Below are positions 23,984 to 31,689 of a stretch of DNA of 36,154 nucleotides, one piece after another (position 1 is the stretch's first letter; each line of letters opens with the position of its first letter). This stretch comes from Candidatus Scybalomonas excrementigallinarum (GTDB taxonomy: Bacteria > Bacillota > Clostridia > Lachnospirales > Lachnospiraceae): the NCBI GenBank assembly GCA_018710905.1, contig DVIZ01000012.1, positions 1-36,154 on the forward strand, in the 5' to 3' direction. A program made the position numbers and the translations under genes. The notes beneath the pieces were generated by a model. It was not told the DNA's origin and made no database searches. It saw nothing but the letters and a program-made list of their open reading frames with translations.

Positions 23984-24953
23984 TTACTTTCTCCATAAGT
24001 GATACTACTTCGTCTAAAAACATTTCACGTCCAATGCAGCTATATCCCATGTTAAAGTATGGGCTAGATGGAAGTTCTACAACATGACCATCTTTTACTG
24101 CTCTCATATTTTTATAAACACTATTTTGATGAAGTGCTTCAAAATCAGAATCTGTTCCAACAACAAATAAATAATCAGCATCGATATCAGCAAGACCTTC
24201 ATAAGAAATAACTGGTAAGCTGATGTTTTCCTGTGTTGGCATGTTTTCAGGTTTTTGAAGTCCCATATCTTCATAAAGGATGCTTCCAATTCCTGCTGCA
24301 TCAAATACATAAAGCTGTCCACCACTTGCTAACATAGCAAGGTATGTTGTATCTTCTCCATATGTCTTACGGATAGATTCTCCTACTTCTTTTGCTTTTG
24401 CTTCATATTCTTTTAACCAAGTGTCTGCTGTTTCTGTTTTATTCATTAACTCTGCAAAAGAGCTCACATCTTCTTTCCAATCTGTCTGAGCTAATTGAAT
24501 CATAACAGTTGGTGCGATTTCTTTTAACTGATCATACATTTTTTCTTGAACACTAGAAATAATAATTAAATCTGGATCTAACTCTAAGATACCTTCGATA
24601 TCCATTGTATCTTGCATGCTATAACCTAAGATTTTTGCTCCTTTTAATACATCTTCTAAATAAGATGGGAATTTTGTATAATCATATGCATCAGAGTTTG
24701 CTGTTCCAACAACGGAATATCCAAGAACGGATAAAATATCACTGTTTCCACTTAAATCGACAATTCTCTGTGGATTTGCTGGAATCTGAACTTCTCCTTT
24801 TGCATCTTTAATTGTCACTGTTTCAGAAGATTGTTGTTCTACTGTTTGATCTCCTGTTTTATCTTCTCCTTTTGAAGAGCTATTTCCACAACCCACAAGT
24901 GCTGCAACAGCAAGGGCTGATACTGTTAATAGTGCAAATAATTTTTTTCTCAT
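23976..24953 (-). CDS. Siderophore-binding lipoprotein
   Basis: A 325-aa extracellular binding protein of the FepB/FhuD class. A lipoprotein signal peptide has a lysine-rich start, a hydrophobic core and the lipobox LVGC, so Cys22 is the lipidated residue. A serine/threonine-rich linker follows. The two-lobed domain begins with IPANPQRIVDLSGNSDILSVLGYSVVG and has LDPDLIIISSVQEK and the YEGLADIDADYLFVVG segment typical of iron-chelate binding proteins. It is first in the uptake operon, under a consensus-like promoter. The siderophore type cannot be told from sequence. Confidence 0.93.
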   Translation of the reverse strand: MRKKLFALLTVSALAVAALVGCGNSSSKGEDKTGDQTVEQQSSETVTIKDAKGEVQIPANPQRIVDLSGNSDILSVLGYSVVGTANSDAYDYTKFPSYLEDVLKGAKILGYSMQDTMDIEGILELDPDLIIISSVQEKMYDQLKEIAPTVMIQLAQTDWKEDVSSFAELMNKTETADTWLKEYEAKAKEVGESIRKTYGEDTTYLAMLASGGQLYVFDAAGIGSILYEDMGLQKPENMPTQENISLPVISYEGLADIDADYLFVVGTDSDFEALHQNSVYKNMRAVKDGHVVELPSSPYFNMGYSCIGREMFLDEVVSLMEKVNE

Positions 24954-25067
24954 ATCATTTCTCCTTTTGTGTTTCTATACTTTCACATTATCTTTTAACA
25001 GTTTTCCTAAAAAGCATACAATCTATACTTTTTATACACTTTGGTTAGTTCTCTCTAACTTTCGTGA

Positions 25068-25096
25068 ATTATAGCAGAACTCATTTCTTATGACAA
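25068..25096 (-). promoter_or_regulatory. Promoter of the siderophore uptake operon
   Basis: On the minus strand, -35 TTGTCA (25091-25096), a 17-bp spacer and -10 TATAAT (25068-25073). The leader is about 108 bases. Confidence 0.75.
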
Positions 25097-25110
25097 CACC
25101 TTCAACTTTT

Positions 25111-25144
25111 TTCATTATTTTATCATCTAAATTCATTATTTTAT
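25111..25144. repeat. 13-bp direct repeats spaced two helical turns, candidate AraC-regulator site
   Basis: TTCATTATTTTAT occurs at 25111-25123 and exactly again at 25132-25144, a 21-bp period. The pair lies between the -35 boxes of the two divergent promoters, the usual place for a dimeric AraC-family activator. Confidence 0.55.
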
Positions 25145-25172
25145 TGCTATGGATTCTTTCTTCCTTTATACT
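25144..25172 (+). promoter_or_regulatory. Promoter of the AraC-family regulator gene
   Basis: -35 TTGCTA (25144-25149), a 17-bp spacer and -10 TATACT (25167-25172). The -35 box touches the second 13-bp direct repeat. Confidence 0.6.
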
Positions 25173-25224
25173 ATTCTTATACGAATTACTGAACGATTGC
25201 TATCTCTATAAAAAACTATTCTTC

Positions 25225-25252
25225 CTATGAGATAATCGCTTCTATGAGATAA
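25225..25252 (+). repeat. 11-bp direct repeats in the regulator leader
   Basis: CTATGAGATAA occurs at 25225-25235 and 25242-25252, 17 bp apart, about 45-70 bases before the start codon. The role is unknown; a protein site or a duplication are possible. Confidence 0.55.
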
Positions 25253-25295
25253 CAGAGAGATAGCAGAAAAATATTGATAAAAAGGAGAATCAAAA

Positions 25296-26309
25296 ATGAT
25301 ACACACCGTTCATTGCCCTTCTGAATTTCGCAATGCAGTTTTGCAAGAACTTGGATTTTCACCAAAATCTTACCCATTTTATACCCTTTATCAAAACGAA
25401 AAAAAGAGAGAAAACGGACATTATCTTCTCTTTGAACGCCCTAATTACTACGACTTTGGAATTGCGGACTATTCCATCGATCACCCTTTTGCCATTGAAT
25501 TTCAAAATGAAGATTTATGTATGCGATTCGGAATTGTATATGAAGGCACGACAAAATTTCAATTGCAAAATCAACCTGTTTCCTCTTTCTCTCCTTCTTC
25601 TTTCTTTGTTATCGAAAAAAATATCATTGGAAAGCAAGTTTGGAAACGAGGGCAACACTTTCACGGCATGGAAATTTCCATTTATCCTGCCTATTTTGAA
25701 GAGGTGATAAAACCGCTTTTTCCATTGGACTTCTTTTCTAATTTTGAGGAAAATTATACGTATCATTACCTTCCTTTAGAAATCCACACGGTATTTCATC
25801 GCCTCTTAAAATTGGCAGAAACCGATCAACTAAATCCTTTACATTTAGAATCTGCTCTTTTACAATGTATCGCTATTCTTGCGCAAAACATCCAACATTC
25901 AAAAGAGAATGCTTTTGCAAATCAACGTTATTATGAAAAGATTCTAATTGGAAGTAATCGCTCCTTATCCTTCCATGCGGAAGATATTCGCAGTATCCAA
26001 AAGGCTCACGATATTTTATTGAATAATATTGCCAATCCACCTACCATAGAAATGTTAAGTAAAGAATTGCTCATTAGTACCCAAAAATTAAAAGCTGGTT
26101 TTTCTCACTTTTATCATATGACAATCGGGGAATTTTCTACTTCTTTAAAGATGTCTACTTCTGCCACCTTACTTTGTACAACCGATCTCTCAGTGGCAGA
26201 AATAGCCAAGCAAGTAGGTTACACTTACCCAAGTAACTTTATTAAAAAGTTTCAACAAACCTATAGCTGTACCCCTTTAAAATATCGAGAGCGAGAACGG
26301 AACTCTTAA
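25296..26309 (+). CDS. AraC-family transcriptional regulator of siderophore uptake
   Basis: A 337-aa protein. The N-terminal part (1-200) is a cupin-like effector region resembling PchR/YbtA-type regulators (for example FGIVYEGTTKFQLQNQP and HFHGMEISIYP). The C-terminal part (about 230-333) holds two helix-turn-helix motifs: TIEMLSKELLISTQKLKAGFSHFYHMTIGEFS, and SVAEIAKQVGYTYPSNFIKKFQQTYSCTPLKYR. The start has AAGGAG 8 bases upstream. It is divergent from the siderophore operon, with its likely site between the two promoters, so it probably activates uptake when the iron-siderophore is sensed. Its last four bases overlap the convergent amidohydrolase gene. Confidence 0.9.
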   Translation: MIHTVHCPSEFRNAVLQELGFSPKSYPFYTLYQNEKKRENGHYLLFERPNYYDFGIADYSIDHPFAIEFQNEDLCMRFGIVYEGTTKFQLQNQPVSSFSPSSFFVIEKNIIGKQVWKRGQHFHGMEISIYPAYFEEVIKPLFPLDFFSNFEENYTYHYLPLEIHTVFHRLLKLAETDQLNPLHLESALLQCIAILAQNIQHSKENAFANQRYYEKILIGSNRSLSFHAEDIRSIQKAHDILLNNIANPPTIEMLSKELLISTQKLKAGFSHFYHMTIGEFSTSLKMSTSATLLCTTDLSVAEIAKQVGYTYPSNFIKKFQQTYSCTPLKYRERERNS

Positions 26310-27955
26310 AAAGTTCCATTTTCATAAACTAAGTTTCCACTCACATAAGTTTTTAATACTGGAATTTCCCCTAATTCGTAAGGATTTATTTCAAATGGAT
26401 TTTCTCCTAATACGACAAAATCCGCAATCATTCCTTCTTTTATTTGTCCTTTCTTCTCTTCCTCAAAGGACGCATAAGCACCACCTTTCGTAAAGCTATC
26501 GATGGCTTCTTTTACGGTTAATGCTTCTTTTTCCAAATAAGGAGGTACTGTATGAGCGATGTTTTGTCTTGTGATGGCGCATTGAATTCCCCTCATCACA
26601 ACAGGCTCTTCCACAGGGGCATCGGAACCATTGGAAATCGTAATTCCTTTTTCTAATAAAGATTTTGCCTGATAACTGGTGGAAGCTAATTCCTCCCCCA
26701 CTCTCTCTTTTACAATATGAATGTCATAATCGAGGAAAATAGATTGTAAATAGACATGAAGTCCTAACTCTTTTATTTTCTCGATTTGATCGGGTCTTGT
26801 AATTTGACAATGTACAATTCCATGACGATGGTCTTCTCTTGCTTCTTCTTTTAATGCCTTCTCATAAGCCAATAAAATATGATCTAAAATTCCATCGCCG
26901 ATAGAATGAATGGCAATTTGCATTCCATTTTGATTGGCATAAGAGCACATCTCATCGAATTGTTGTTGACTGTAGACTGGGATTCCTCTTGTATCCTTTT
27001 GATCCGCATAAGGACGACTTAAATACGCAGTTCTCGCCCCTAAAGAACCATCTCCTAATAATTTTAATGGACCATTTTTAAAAAACATATCTCCTCTTTT
27101 ATGATTGCCTTCTTCTACAAATTGTTTCAAATCTTTGAGAGTTGTAAAATGTACTTGTTCATTGATTCGAACGTTTAATTTCTTTTCTTCTCTTAACTGC
27201 TCTATGGCTTCCATTACATTATGATAATCTACATTGGAAAATGTGGCATAATCGTCGCTTTGAACCGAAGTAACCCCATAAGAATTGAGTCTTTCACAAG
27301 CAAGTAAAATCATCTCTTTCATTTCTTCTACTGTAACTTTTGGAAGTTTTTCATACACTAAGTTCAACGCATTTTCACAAAAGATTCCTAACGGTTCTCC
27401 TTGCTCATCTACTTCAAAATGTCCTCCCTCTACTTGTTCCGTCTCTTTTGTCACACCTATGACTTCTAAAGCCTTTGAGTTGACAATACAAATATGCCCA
27501 CAGGCACGAGTAATGCAAATTGGATATTCTGTAGAAACTTGATCGAGATCATAGCGATTTGGAAATCGATTTTCATCTTCAAAATAATCATGGTTAAAAC
27601 CTCTTCCTTTGATCCACATCCCTTTTTTTAACATACCACTTTCTTGTCTTTGTTTTAAATATTCTTTTAAGTAGCTTATCATCTCTTTCATCGTTTTTGT
27701 ATGTTTTGATAATTCTGCCATAGAAAGGGCGCTCCCTAAATTTAATAAATGCATATGAGAATCGTTAAAACCTGCACACACAAATCTTCCTTGTAAATCC
27801 ACAACTTTATCGACTTGTTTTTCTATCTCTTTTCGTTTCTCTTCGTTCTCCTCACTCCACATACCTACACTTTGGAAAACACCATCTTCTACTATGAAAT
27901 AATCTGCAAAAGTTTCTCCTGTATAGATCGTCCCATTTTTATAAACAACTTTCAT
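26306..27955 (-). CDS. Amidohydrolase, YtcJ-like
   Basis: A 549-aa metal-dependent hydrolase of the amidohydrolase superfamily (YtcJ-like group). The first metal motif is GFNDSHMHLL (HxH) near residue 70. Later segments are GPLKLLGDGSLGARTAYLSRPY, AIHSIGDGILDHILLAYEKAL, RHGIVHCQITRPDQIEK and SNGSDAPVEEP, the final Asp site. The C-terminal strand returns to the outer sandwich. The enzyme class hydrolyses cyclic or linear amides; the substrate is unknown and no metabolic partner lies in the same operon. AAAGGAG precedes the ATG. It converges on the AraC gene with a 4-base stop overlap, and a small GGAACT/AGTTCC hairpin (26299-26317) spans both ends. Confidence 0.88.
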   Translation of the reverse strand: MKVVYKNGTIYTGETFADYFIVEDGVFQSVGMWSEENEEKRKEIEKQVDKVVDLQGRFVCAGFNDSHMHLLNLGSALSMAELSKHTKTMKEMISYLKEYLKQRQESGMLKKGMWIKGRGFNHDYFEDENRFPNRYDLDQVSTEYPICITRACGHICIVNSKALEVIGVTKETEQVEGGHFEVDEQGEPLGIFCENALNLVYEKLPKVTVEEMKEMILLACERLNSYGVTSVQSDDYATFSNVDYHNVMEAIEQLREEKKLNVRINEQVHFTTLKDLKQFVEEGNHKRGDMFFKNGPLKLLGDGSLGARTAYLSRPYADQKDTRGIPVYSQQQFDEMCSYANQNGMQIAIHSIGDGILDHILLAYEKALKEEAREDHRHGIVHCQITRPDQIEKIKELGLHVYLQSIFLDYDIHIVKERVGEELASTSYQAKSLLEKGITISNGSDAPVEEPVVMRGIQCAITRQNIAHTVPPYLEKEALTVKEAIDSFTKGGAYASFEEEKKGQIKEGMIADFVVLGENPFEINPYELGEIPVLKTYVSGNLVYENGTF

Positions 27956-28061
27956 GTTCTTCTCCTTTTTCCTATTGTACTTTTTCTTCTATTCTTTCTT
28001 TGATGGATATTTTTTACACACTGAAAAGCACAATTTTGAACTTCTCACGTTCCTATAACAC

Positions 28062-28127
28062 AAAAAGACTATCCTAAAAGAAATCTCCTTTTATTATACT
28101 GGATTCTTTCTTTTAAGATAGTCTTTT
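28062..28127. terminator. Terminator between the PFK operon and the amidohydrolase gene
   Basis: Arms AAAAAGACTATCCTAAAAGAAA (28062-28083, split by one mismatch) and a complement ending in GATAGTCTTTT (to 28127). It follows the PFK stop on the minus strand. Confidence 0.8.
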
Positions 28128-28203
28128 CTTAACATTTTTTATTGTATTTTCCTTTTTCCTTATTTACTCTGATTACTTTTTACTTGTTCCTTCTAAGAAT
28201 TAT

Positions 28204-29418
28204 TTATAAAACACTATGTTTTGGAATTCCATTCTCATATTCAATGTTACATTCTCCTTGAATCAGTGGGAACAAATATTGAATCATAGCTTCTGTCACA
28301 TCATGTCCATTTTGGTGGATAAAATGCTCGGGAACCTTTTTTTCATAGTTAGCTACTTCCTCCACTGGAACTGCTGTATACATCACTTCATATGGTTCCT
28401 CCTTTTTTCGAATCACAGAAGCCATCATACCATTTTGACATTCTAATACACATTCACAGGCTTTTTCACCGAGCATTTTGGATTCTATTAAGTCGGTTTT
28501 ACTTACAAGATGCCCACTACATCTTTGCATTAAACTTAATTCAATTGCCCGCACCTTACAACCTATCTGTTTTCTCACCTCTTCTGCCAAAATATTGGAT
28601 ACTCCAGAAATATACGAATGTCCAAATTCATCCACCTGTCCATTTTGTATCGTTTCTGAAATATAATGCCCATCCTCATCTTGGATTCCTTCACTGACAG
28701 CAATTAATACTGCATTTTTTTCTCTTAATTTCTCCTTCACATCTTCTAAAAAAGAAGTGAGAGAAAAACTTTTTTCACATAAATAAATGAGATCAGGCCC
28801 ATTACCATCCCCAAGTCTTGCAAGAGCAGCTGCCCCCGTTAGCCATCCAGTATTTCTTCCCATCACTTCCACAATGGTTACTGCTTTTGTTTGATAGACA
28901 GAACAATCTCTTTCTAGTTCTGCAAATGTGGTAGCTACATATTTTGCAGCAGAGCCAAATCCTGGACAGTGATCGGTATGTACTAAATCGTTATCGATAG
29001 TCTTTGGTGCTCCAACGACTTGTATGTCTGTTATGTTATGCTGTTTACAATAATTCGAAAGCTGATAAACGGTATCCATAGAATCATTTCCTCCGATATA
29101 AACAAAATATCCAATTTCATTTTTTCGTAGAACTTCTATAATCCGTTTTATCATACTTTCTTCGTTCTCTTTCATTTTTCTTCTACAAGAACCAAGATAG
29201 GAAGATGGAGTTAAGGAAAGACGCTCTCTTTCTTCTGCTTTAAAAAAAATACTCTTTAAGTCCACAAAGTTTTCTTCTAATATTCCTTCGATTCCATTTT
29301 TTGCTCCTAAAATCCGATCCACCTTTGAACTTTTCATCGCATACTCTATGACTCCTACAAGAGTGGCATTGATAACAGCAGTTGGACCACCAGATTGGGC
29401 TACAACCAAATTTTTCAT
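28204..29418 (-). CDS. 6-phosphofructokinase, pyrophosphate-type
   Basis: A 404-aa phosphofructokinase. It begins NLVVAQSGGPTAVINATLVGVI, has GGNDSMDT where ATP enzymes have GGDGS, and APKTIDNDL where ATP enzymes have a Gly for this Lys. An Asp at the second position of the nucleotide loop plus that Lys is the mark of the PPi-dependent group. MGRNTGWLTGAAAL follows as expected. The start at 29418 is preferred, since AGGA lies 5-6 bases upstream; an ATG four codons earlier (29430) has AAGGG abutting it. It is the last gene of the DhaK/DhaL/RpiB operon. PPi-type enzymes also accept sedoheptulose 7-phosphate in some anaerobes, which may be the point here. Confidence 0.88.
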   Translation of the reverse strand: MKNLVVAQSGGPTAVINATLVGVIEYAMKSSKVDRILGAKNGIEGILEENFVDLKSIFFKAEERERLSLTPSSYLGSCRRKMKENEESMIKRIIEVLRKNEIGYFVYIGGNDSMDTVYQLSNYCKQHNITDIQVVGAPKTIDNDLVHTDHCPGFGSAAKYVATTFAELERDCSVYQTKAVTIVEVMGRNTGWLTGAAALARLGDGNGPDLIYLCEKSFSLTSFLEDVKEKLREKNAVLIAVSEGIQDEDGHYISETIQNGQVDEFGHSYISGVSNILAEEVRKQIGCKVRAIELSLMQRCSGHLVSKTDLIESKMLGEKACECVLECQNGMMASVIRKKEEPYEVMYTAVPVEEVANYEKKVPEHFIHQNGHDVTEAMIQYLFPLIQGECNIEYENGIPKHSVL

Positions 29419-29436
29419 TTTCTTCCTCATCCCTTA

Positions 29437-29895
29437 TTAAGCGAAATTTTTGATATGTTCCACTTCCAACTCATGAATTCTCTCTACTTTTGGAGCAGAA
29501 CCACCACCTGCAAATTCACACTCTAACCAAATATCCACAAGACATTTTGCGAGTTCTTTTCCTACTACTCGCTCTCCAAGACACATGATCTGCGCATCAT
29601 TGCTCTTTCTTGCTCGTTGTGCAGAAAATGGATCATGGCATACGGCAGCCCGAACCCCTGGAACTTTATTGGCACAAATACTCATGCCAATTCCCGTTCC
29701 ACAAAGTAAAATACCTCTTTCATAATGTCCATTTGCAATTTCATCGGCTACTTTATAAGCGACGTCTGGATATAAGACAACTTCTCCTTTTTCTGCCCCA
29801 AAATCGTCCACTTCATGTCCTTGTTCTTTTAAATGTTCTACAATAATCATCTTTAAATCAAATGCTGCTTCATCACAACCAACTGCAATTTTCAT
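29437..29895 (-). CDS. RpiB/LacAB-family sugar-phosphate isomerase
   Basis: A 152-aa RpiB-type aldose-ketose isomerase. It has IAVGCDEAAFDLK at the start (usual GCDHAG has DEAA here), YPDVAYKVAD, the catalytic cysteine in RGILLCGTGIGMSICANK, and RAAVCHDPFSAQRARKSNDAQIMCLGERVVG. In E. coli RpiB isomerises ribose 5-phosphate; relatives (EryI, LacAB) act on tetrose or hexose phosphates. It lies between DhaL and PFK and is likely part of a ketose phosphate pathway. Substrate is inferred from the operon only. The gap to DhaL is 115 bases without a clear terminator. Confidence 0.9.
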   Translation of the reverse strand: MKIAVGCDEAAFDLKMIIVEHLKEQGHEVDDFGAEKGEVVLYPDVAYKVADEIANGHYERGILLCGTGIGMSICANKVPGVRAAVCHDPFSAQRARKSNDAQIMCLGERVVGKELAKCLVDIWLECEFAGGGSAPKVERIHELEVEHIKNFA

Positions 29896-30010
29896 TTTAT
29901 TACCCTCCCTTTTTATTCAAGTTTTTAAGAGATCGTTCCTAACATATCCCTTTCCATTTTTCCTATTCCTTTTGTAACAAAAGACCCTTTTTCAAGTGTT
30001 CTTTTTCTCT

Positions 30011-30652
30011 TTAGGAAAGATTTGCTGCCATAGCATCTGCCATAGAGTTTAAAATAATATAACAAGAAGTCGCTCCTGCATCTAATACACCTCTTGAACG
30101 TTCCCCTAATCGACTCGAACGTCCAAATTTTGCCACCATATCTTTTGTAGAGTTTTTTCCAAGTTCTGCTGCTTCTTTCATATTTTGCAACGCTTCTTTT
30201 AATGATAATCCATTTTTCTCCGCTTCTTTTAACGCATCTACTGCGGGACTCAATGTGTCCACAAGTGTTTTATCCCCAACTTGTGCTTCCACAATCTCTT
30301 GTAATCCATGTAATCCTGCCTCTAGCATAGCACCTAATTCTTTGACCCCGATCTCTTCATAGTCTTCCCCAGCGGCTGCCATATCCATAAAAATCGTGCC
30401 ATAAATTGGTCCCATAGAACCTCCGATTTCCGAAAATAAAATCGTTCCTAATTCATCAAGTCCTTCTGTAAAAGTAATAGCACCATCTAAAAAACGCTTT
30501 TCAAATAGACTAAAACCTTTATTCATATTCATTCCATGATCCCCATCACCAATGAGTCCATCCACTTCACCTAAATAGGCTTTATTTTCTTGAATCCCCT
30601 TTACCATAGCTGATAACACAAGATTGCCTTCCTCGTTTTTAAAAACTTCCAT
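30011..30652 (-). CDS. DhaL-like kinase subunit (ADP/ATP-binding)
   Basis: A 213-aa DhaL-fold protein that carries the nucleotide and Mg ions in dihydroxyacetone-type kinases. The Asp-rich motif GLIGDGDHGMNMNKGF (about residue 35) holds the magnesium-binding aspartates, and GGSMGPIYGTIFMDMA and DKTLVDTLSPAVDALK are typical helices. GRSSRLGERSRGVLDAGATSCYIIL ends the barrel. The start at 30652 is chosen over an in-frame start 9 codons upstream because AAGGAG lies 7 bases before it. It follows the DhaK-like gene by 30 bases. No DhaM is in the window, so direct ATP use or a DhaM elsewhere must supply phosphate. Confidence 0.9.
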   Translation of the reverse strand: MEVFKNEEGNLVLSAMVKGIQENKAYLGEVDGLIGDGDHGMNMNKGFSLFEKRFLDGAITFTEGLDELGTILFSEIGGSMGPIYGTIFMDMAAAGEDYEEIGVKELGAMLEAGLHGLQEIVEAQVGDKTLVDTLSPAVDALKEAEKNGLSLKEALQNMKEAAELGKNSTKDMVAKFGRSSRLGERSRGVLDAGATSCYIILNSMADAMAANLS

Positions 30653-30682
30653 ACCGATTCTCCTTATTTTTTGTCCCACAAT

Positions 30683-31678
30683 CTACATCTGCTTTAATCC
30701 CATACTGTTTGCTGGCATATCGATCAATTCTTTTAATTCCTCATCTAATTTCATAATGGTAAGAGTTGCCCCCATCATCTCTAAAGAAGTAAAATAATTA
30801 CCAACATAGGCTTTATATGTCTGAATTCCTTTTTCCTTTAACAGACGATCGATTTCATCGTATAAAACATACAGTTCCATCACTGGTGTTGCACCAAGTC
30901 CTGACACTAATACGACAACTTCATCCCCTGACTCAAATGGATAATCTGGTACGACAATATCCACCATTCTCTTTGCCATTTTATCCGCTGTCTCTAATTG
31001 GCATACTTCGATTCCCGGTTCTCCATGATGTCCGATTCCAACTTCCATTGTTCCATCTTCAATAGTAAAGTTCGGATGCCCCACCGCAGGCAGTGTACAT
31101 GGTGTCAATCCAATGCCAACACTTCTTGTATTGTCAATCGCTTTTTGTGCCGCTGCAATGACTTCGTCTAAGTCTCCACCTTGTGCCGCCTTTGCTCCGC
31201 CAACTTTCCACATGAGCACTTCTCCAGCTACTCCACGGCGTTTTTCTCTCTGATCTTTTGGTGCAGAGGCCACGTCATCATTGGCAACAACCGTTTTCAC
31301 TGTAATACCTTGTTTTTTTGCCATTTTCACTGCCATTTTCACATTCATGTTATCCCCAGAATAGTTTCCATATAGGCAAGCAACTCCTTTTCCTTGATCC
31401 GCTACTTTTGCTGCATCAAGAAAGGCCGCTGCCGTTGGAGAAGAACAAATTTCCCCAACTGCCACAGCATCACAAAGGTTTTCTCCACAGTATCCAATAA
31501 AGGCTGGCTTATGCCCAGAGCCTCCGCCTGTGATCACTCCAACTTTTCCTTCTTTTCTATGTTTGGCTTTTACTACTCGCTTATTTTCTGTTCCTTCTAC
31601 AATATCACTATGTGCCTTTAAAAATCCTTGTAACATTTCATCTACAATGTTATCTGGATCGTTCATAATTCTTTGCAT
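30683..31678 (-). CDS. DhaK-like ketose kinase subunit (sugar-binding)
   Basis: A 331-aa DhaK-fold protein that should bind the ketose covalently through a histidine. Motifs are GGGSGHKPAFIGYCG (the usual GGGSGHEP has Lys for Glu here), LYGNYSGDNMNVKMA with the catalytic-site Asp, and GIGHHGEPGIEV with the hemiaminal histidine. The start at 31678 follows AGGAGGGG (5 bases); a further in-frame upstream stretch has no ribosome site and would overlap the alcohol dehydrogenase gene. It begins 11 bases after that gene's stop. The altered first motif and the operon point to a ketose other than dihydroxyacetone, such as a tetrulose. Confidence 0.9.
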   Translation of the reverse strand: MQRIMNDPDNIVDEMLQGFLKAHSDIVEGTENKRVVKAKHRKEGKVGVITGGGSGHKPAFIGYCGENLCDAVAVGEICSSPTAAAFLDAAKVADQGKGVACLYGNYSGDNMNVKMAVKMAKKQGITVKTVVANDDVASAPKDQREKRRGVAGEVLMWKVGGAKAAQGGDLDEVIAAAQKAIDNTRSVGIGLTPCTLPAVGHPNFTIEDGTMEVGIGHHGEPGIEVCQLETADKMAKRMVDIVVPDYPFESGDEVVVLVSGLGATPVMELYVLYDEIDRLLKEKGIQTYKAYVGNYFTSLEMMGATLTIMKLDEELKELIDMPANSMGLKQM

Positions 31679-31689
31679 AACTTCCCCTC

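Larger units (their letters stand above)
24954..25295. other. Divergent regulatory region of the siderophore operon and araC gene
   Basis: 342 bases without a gene. They hold two divergent promoters, the 13-bp direct-repeat pair between them, and an 11-bp direct-repeat pair in the regulator's leader. A small dyad, GTTAG-N6-CTAAC, lies in the operon leader at about 25043-25060. Confidence 0.7.

Noticed and set aside
29896..30010. A possible internal promoter or terminator between the DhaL and RpiB genes
   Set aside because: The 115-base gap has no convincing hairpin or -35/-10 pair, so the five genes are treated as one operon.
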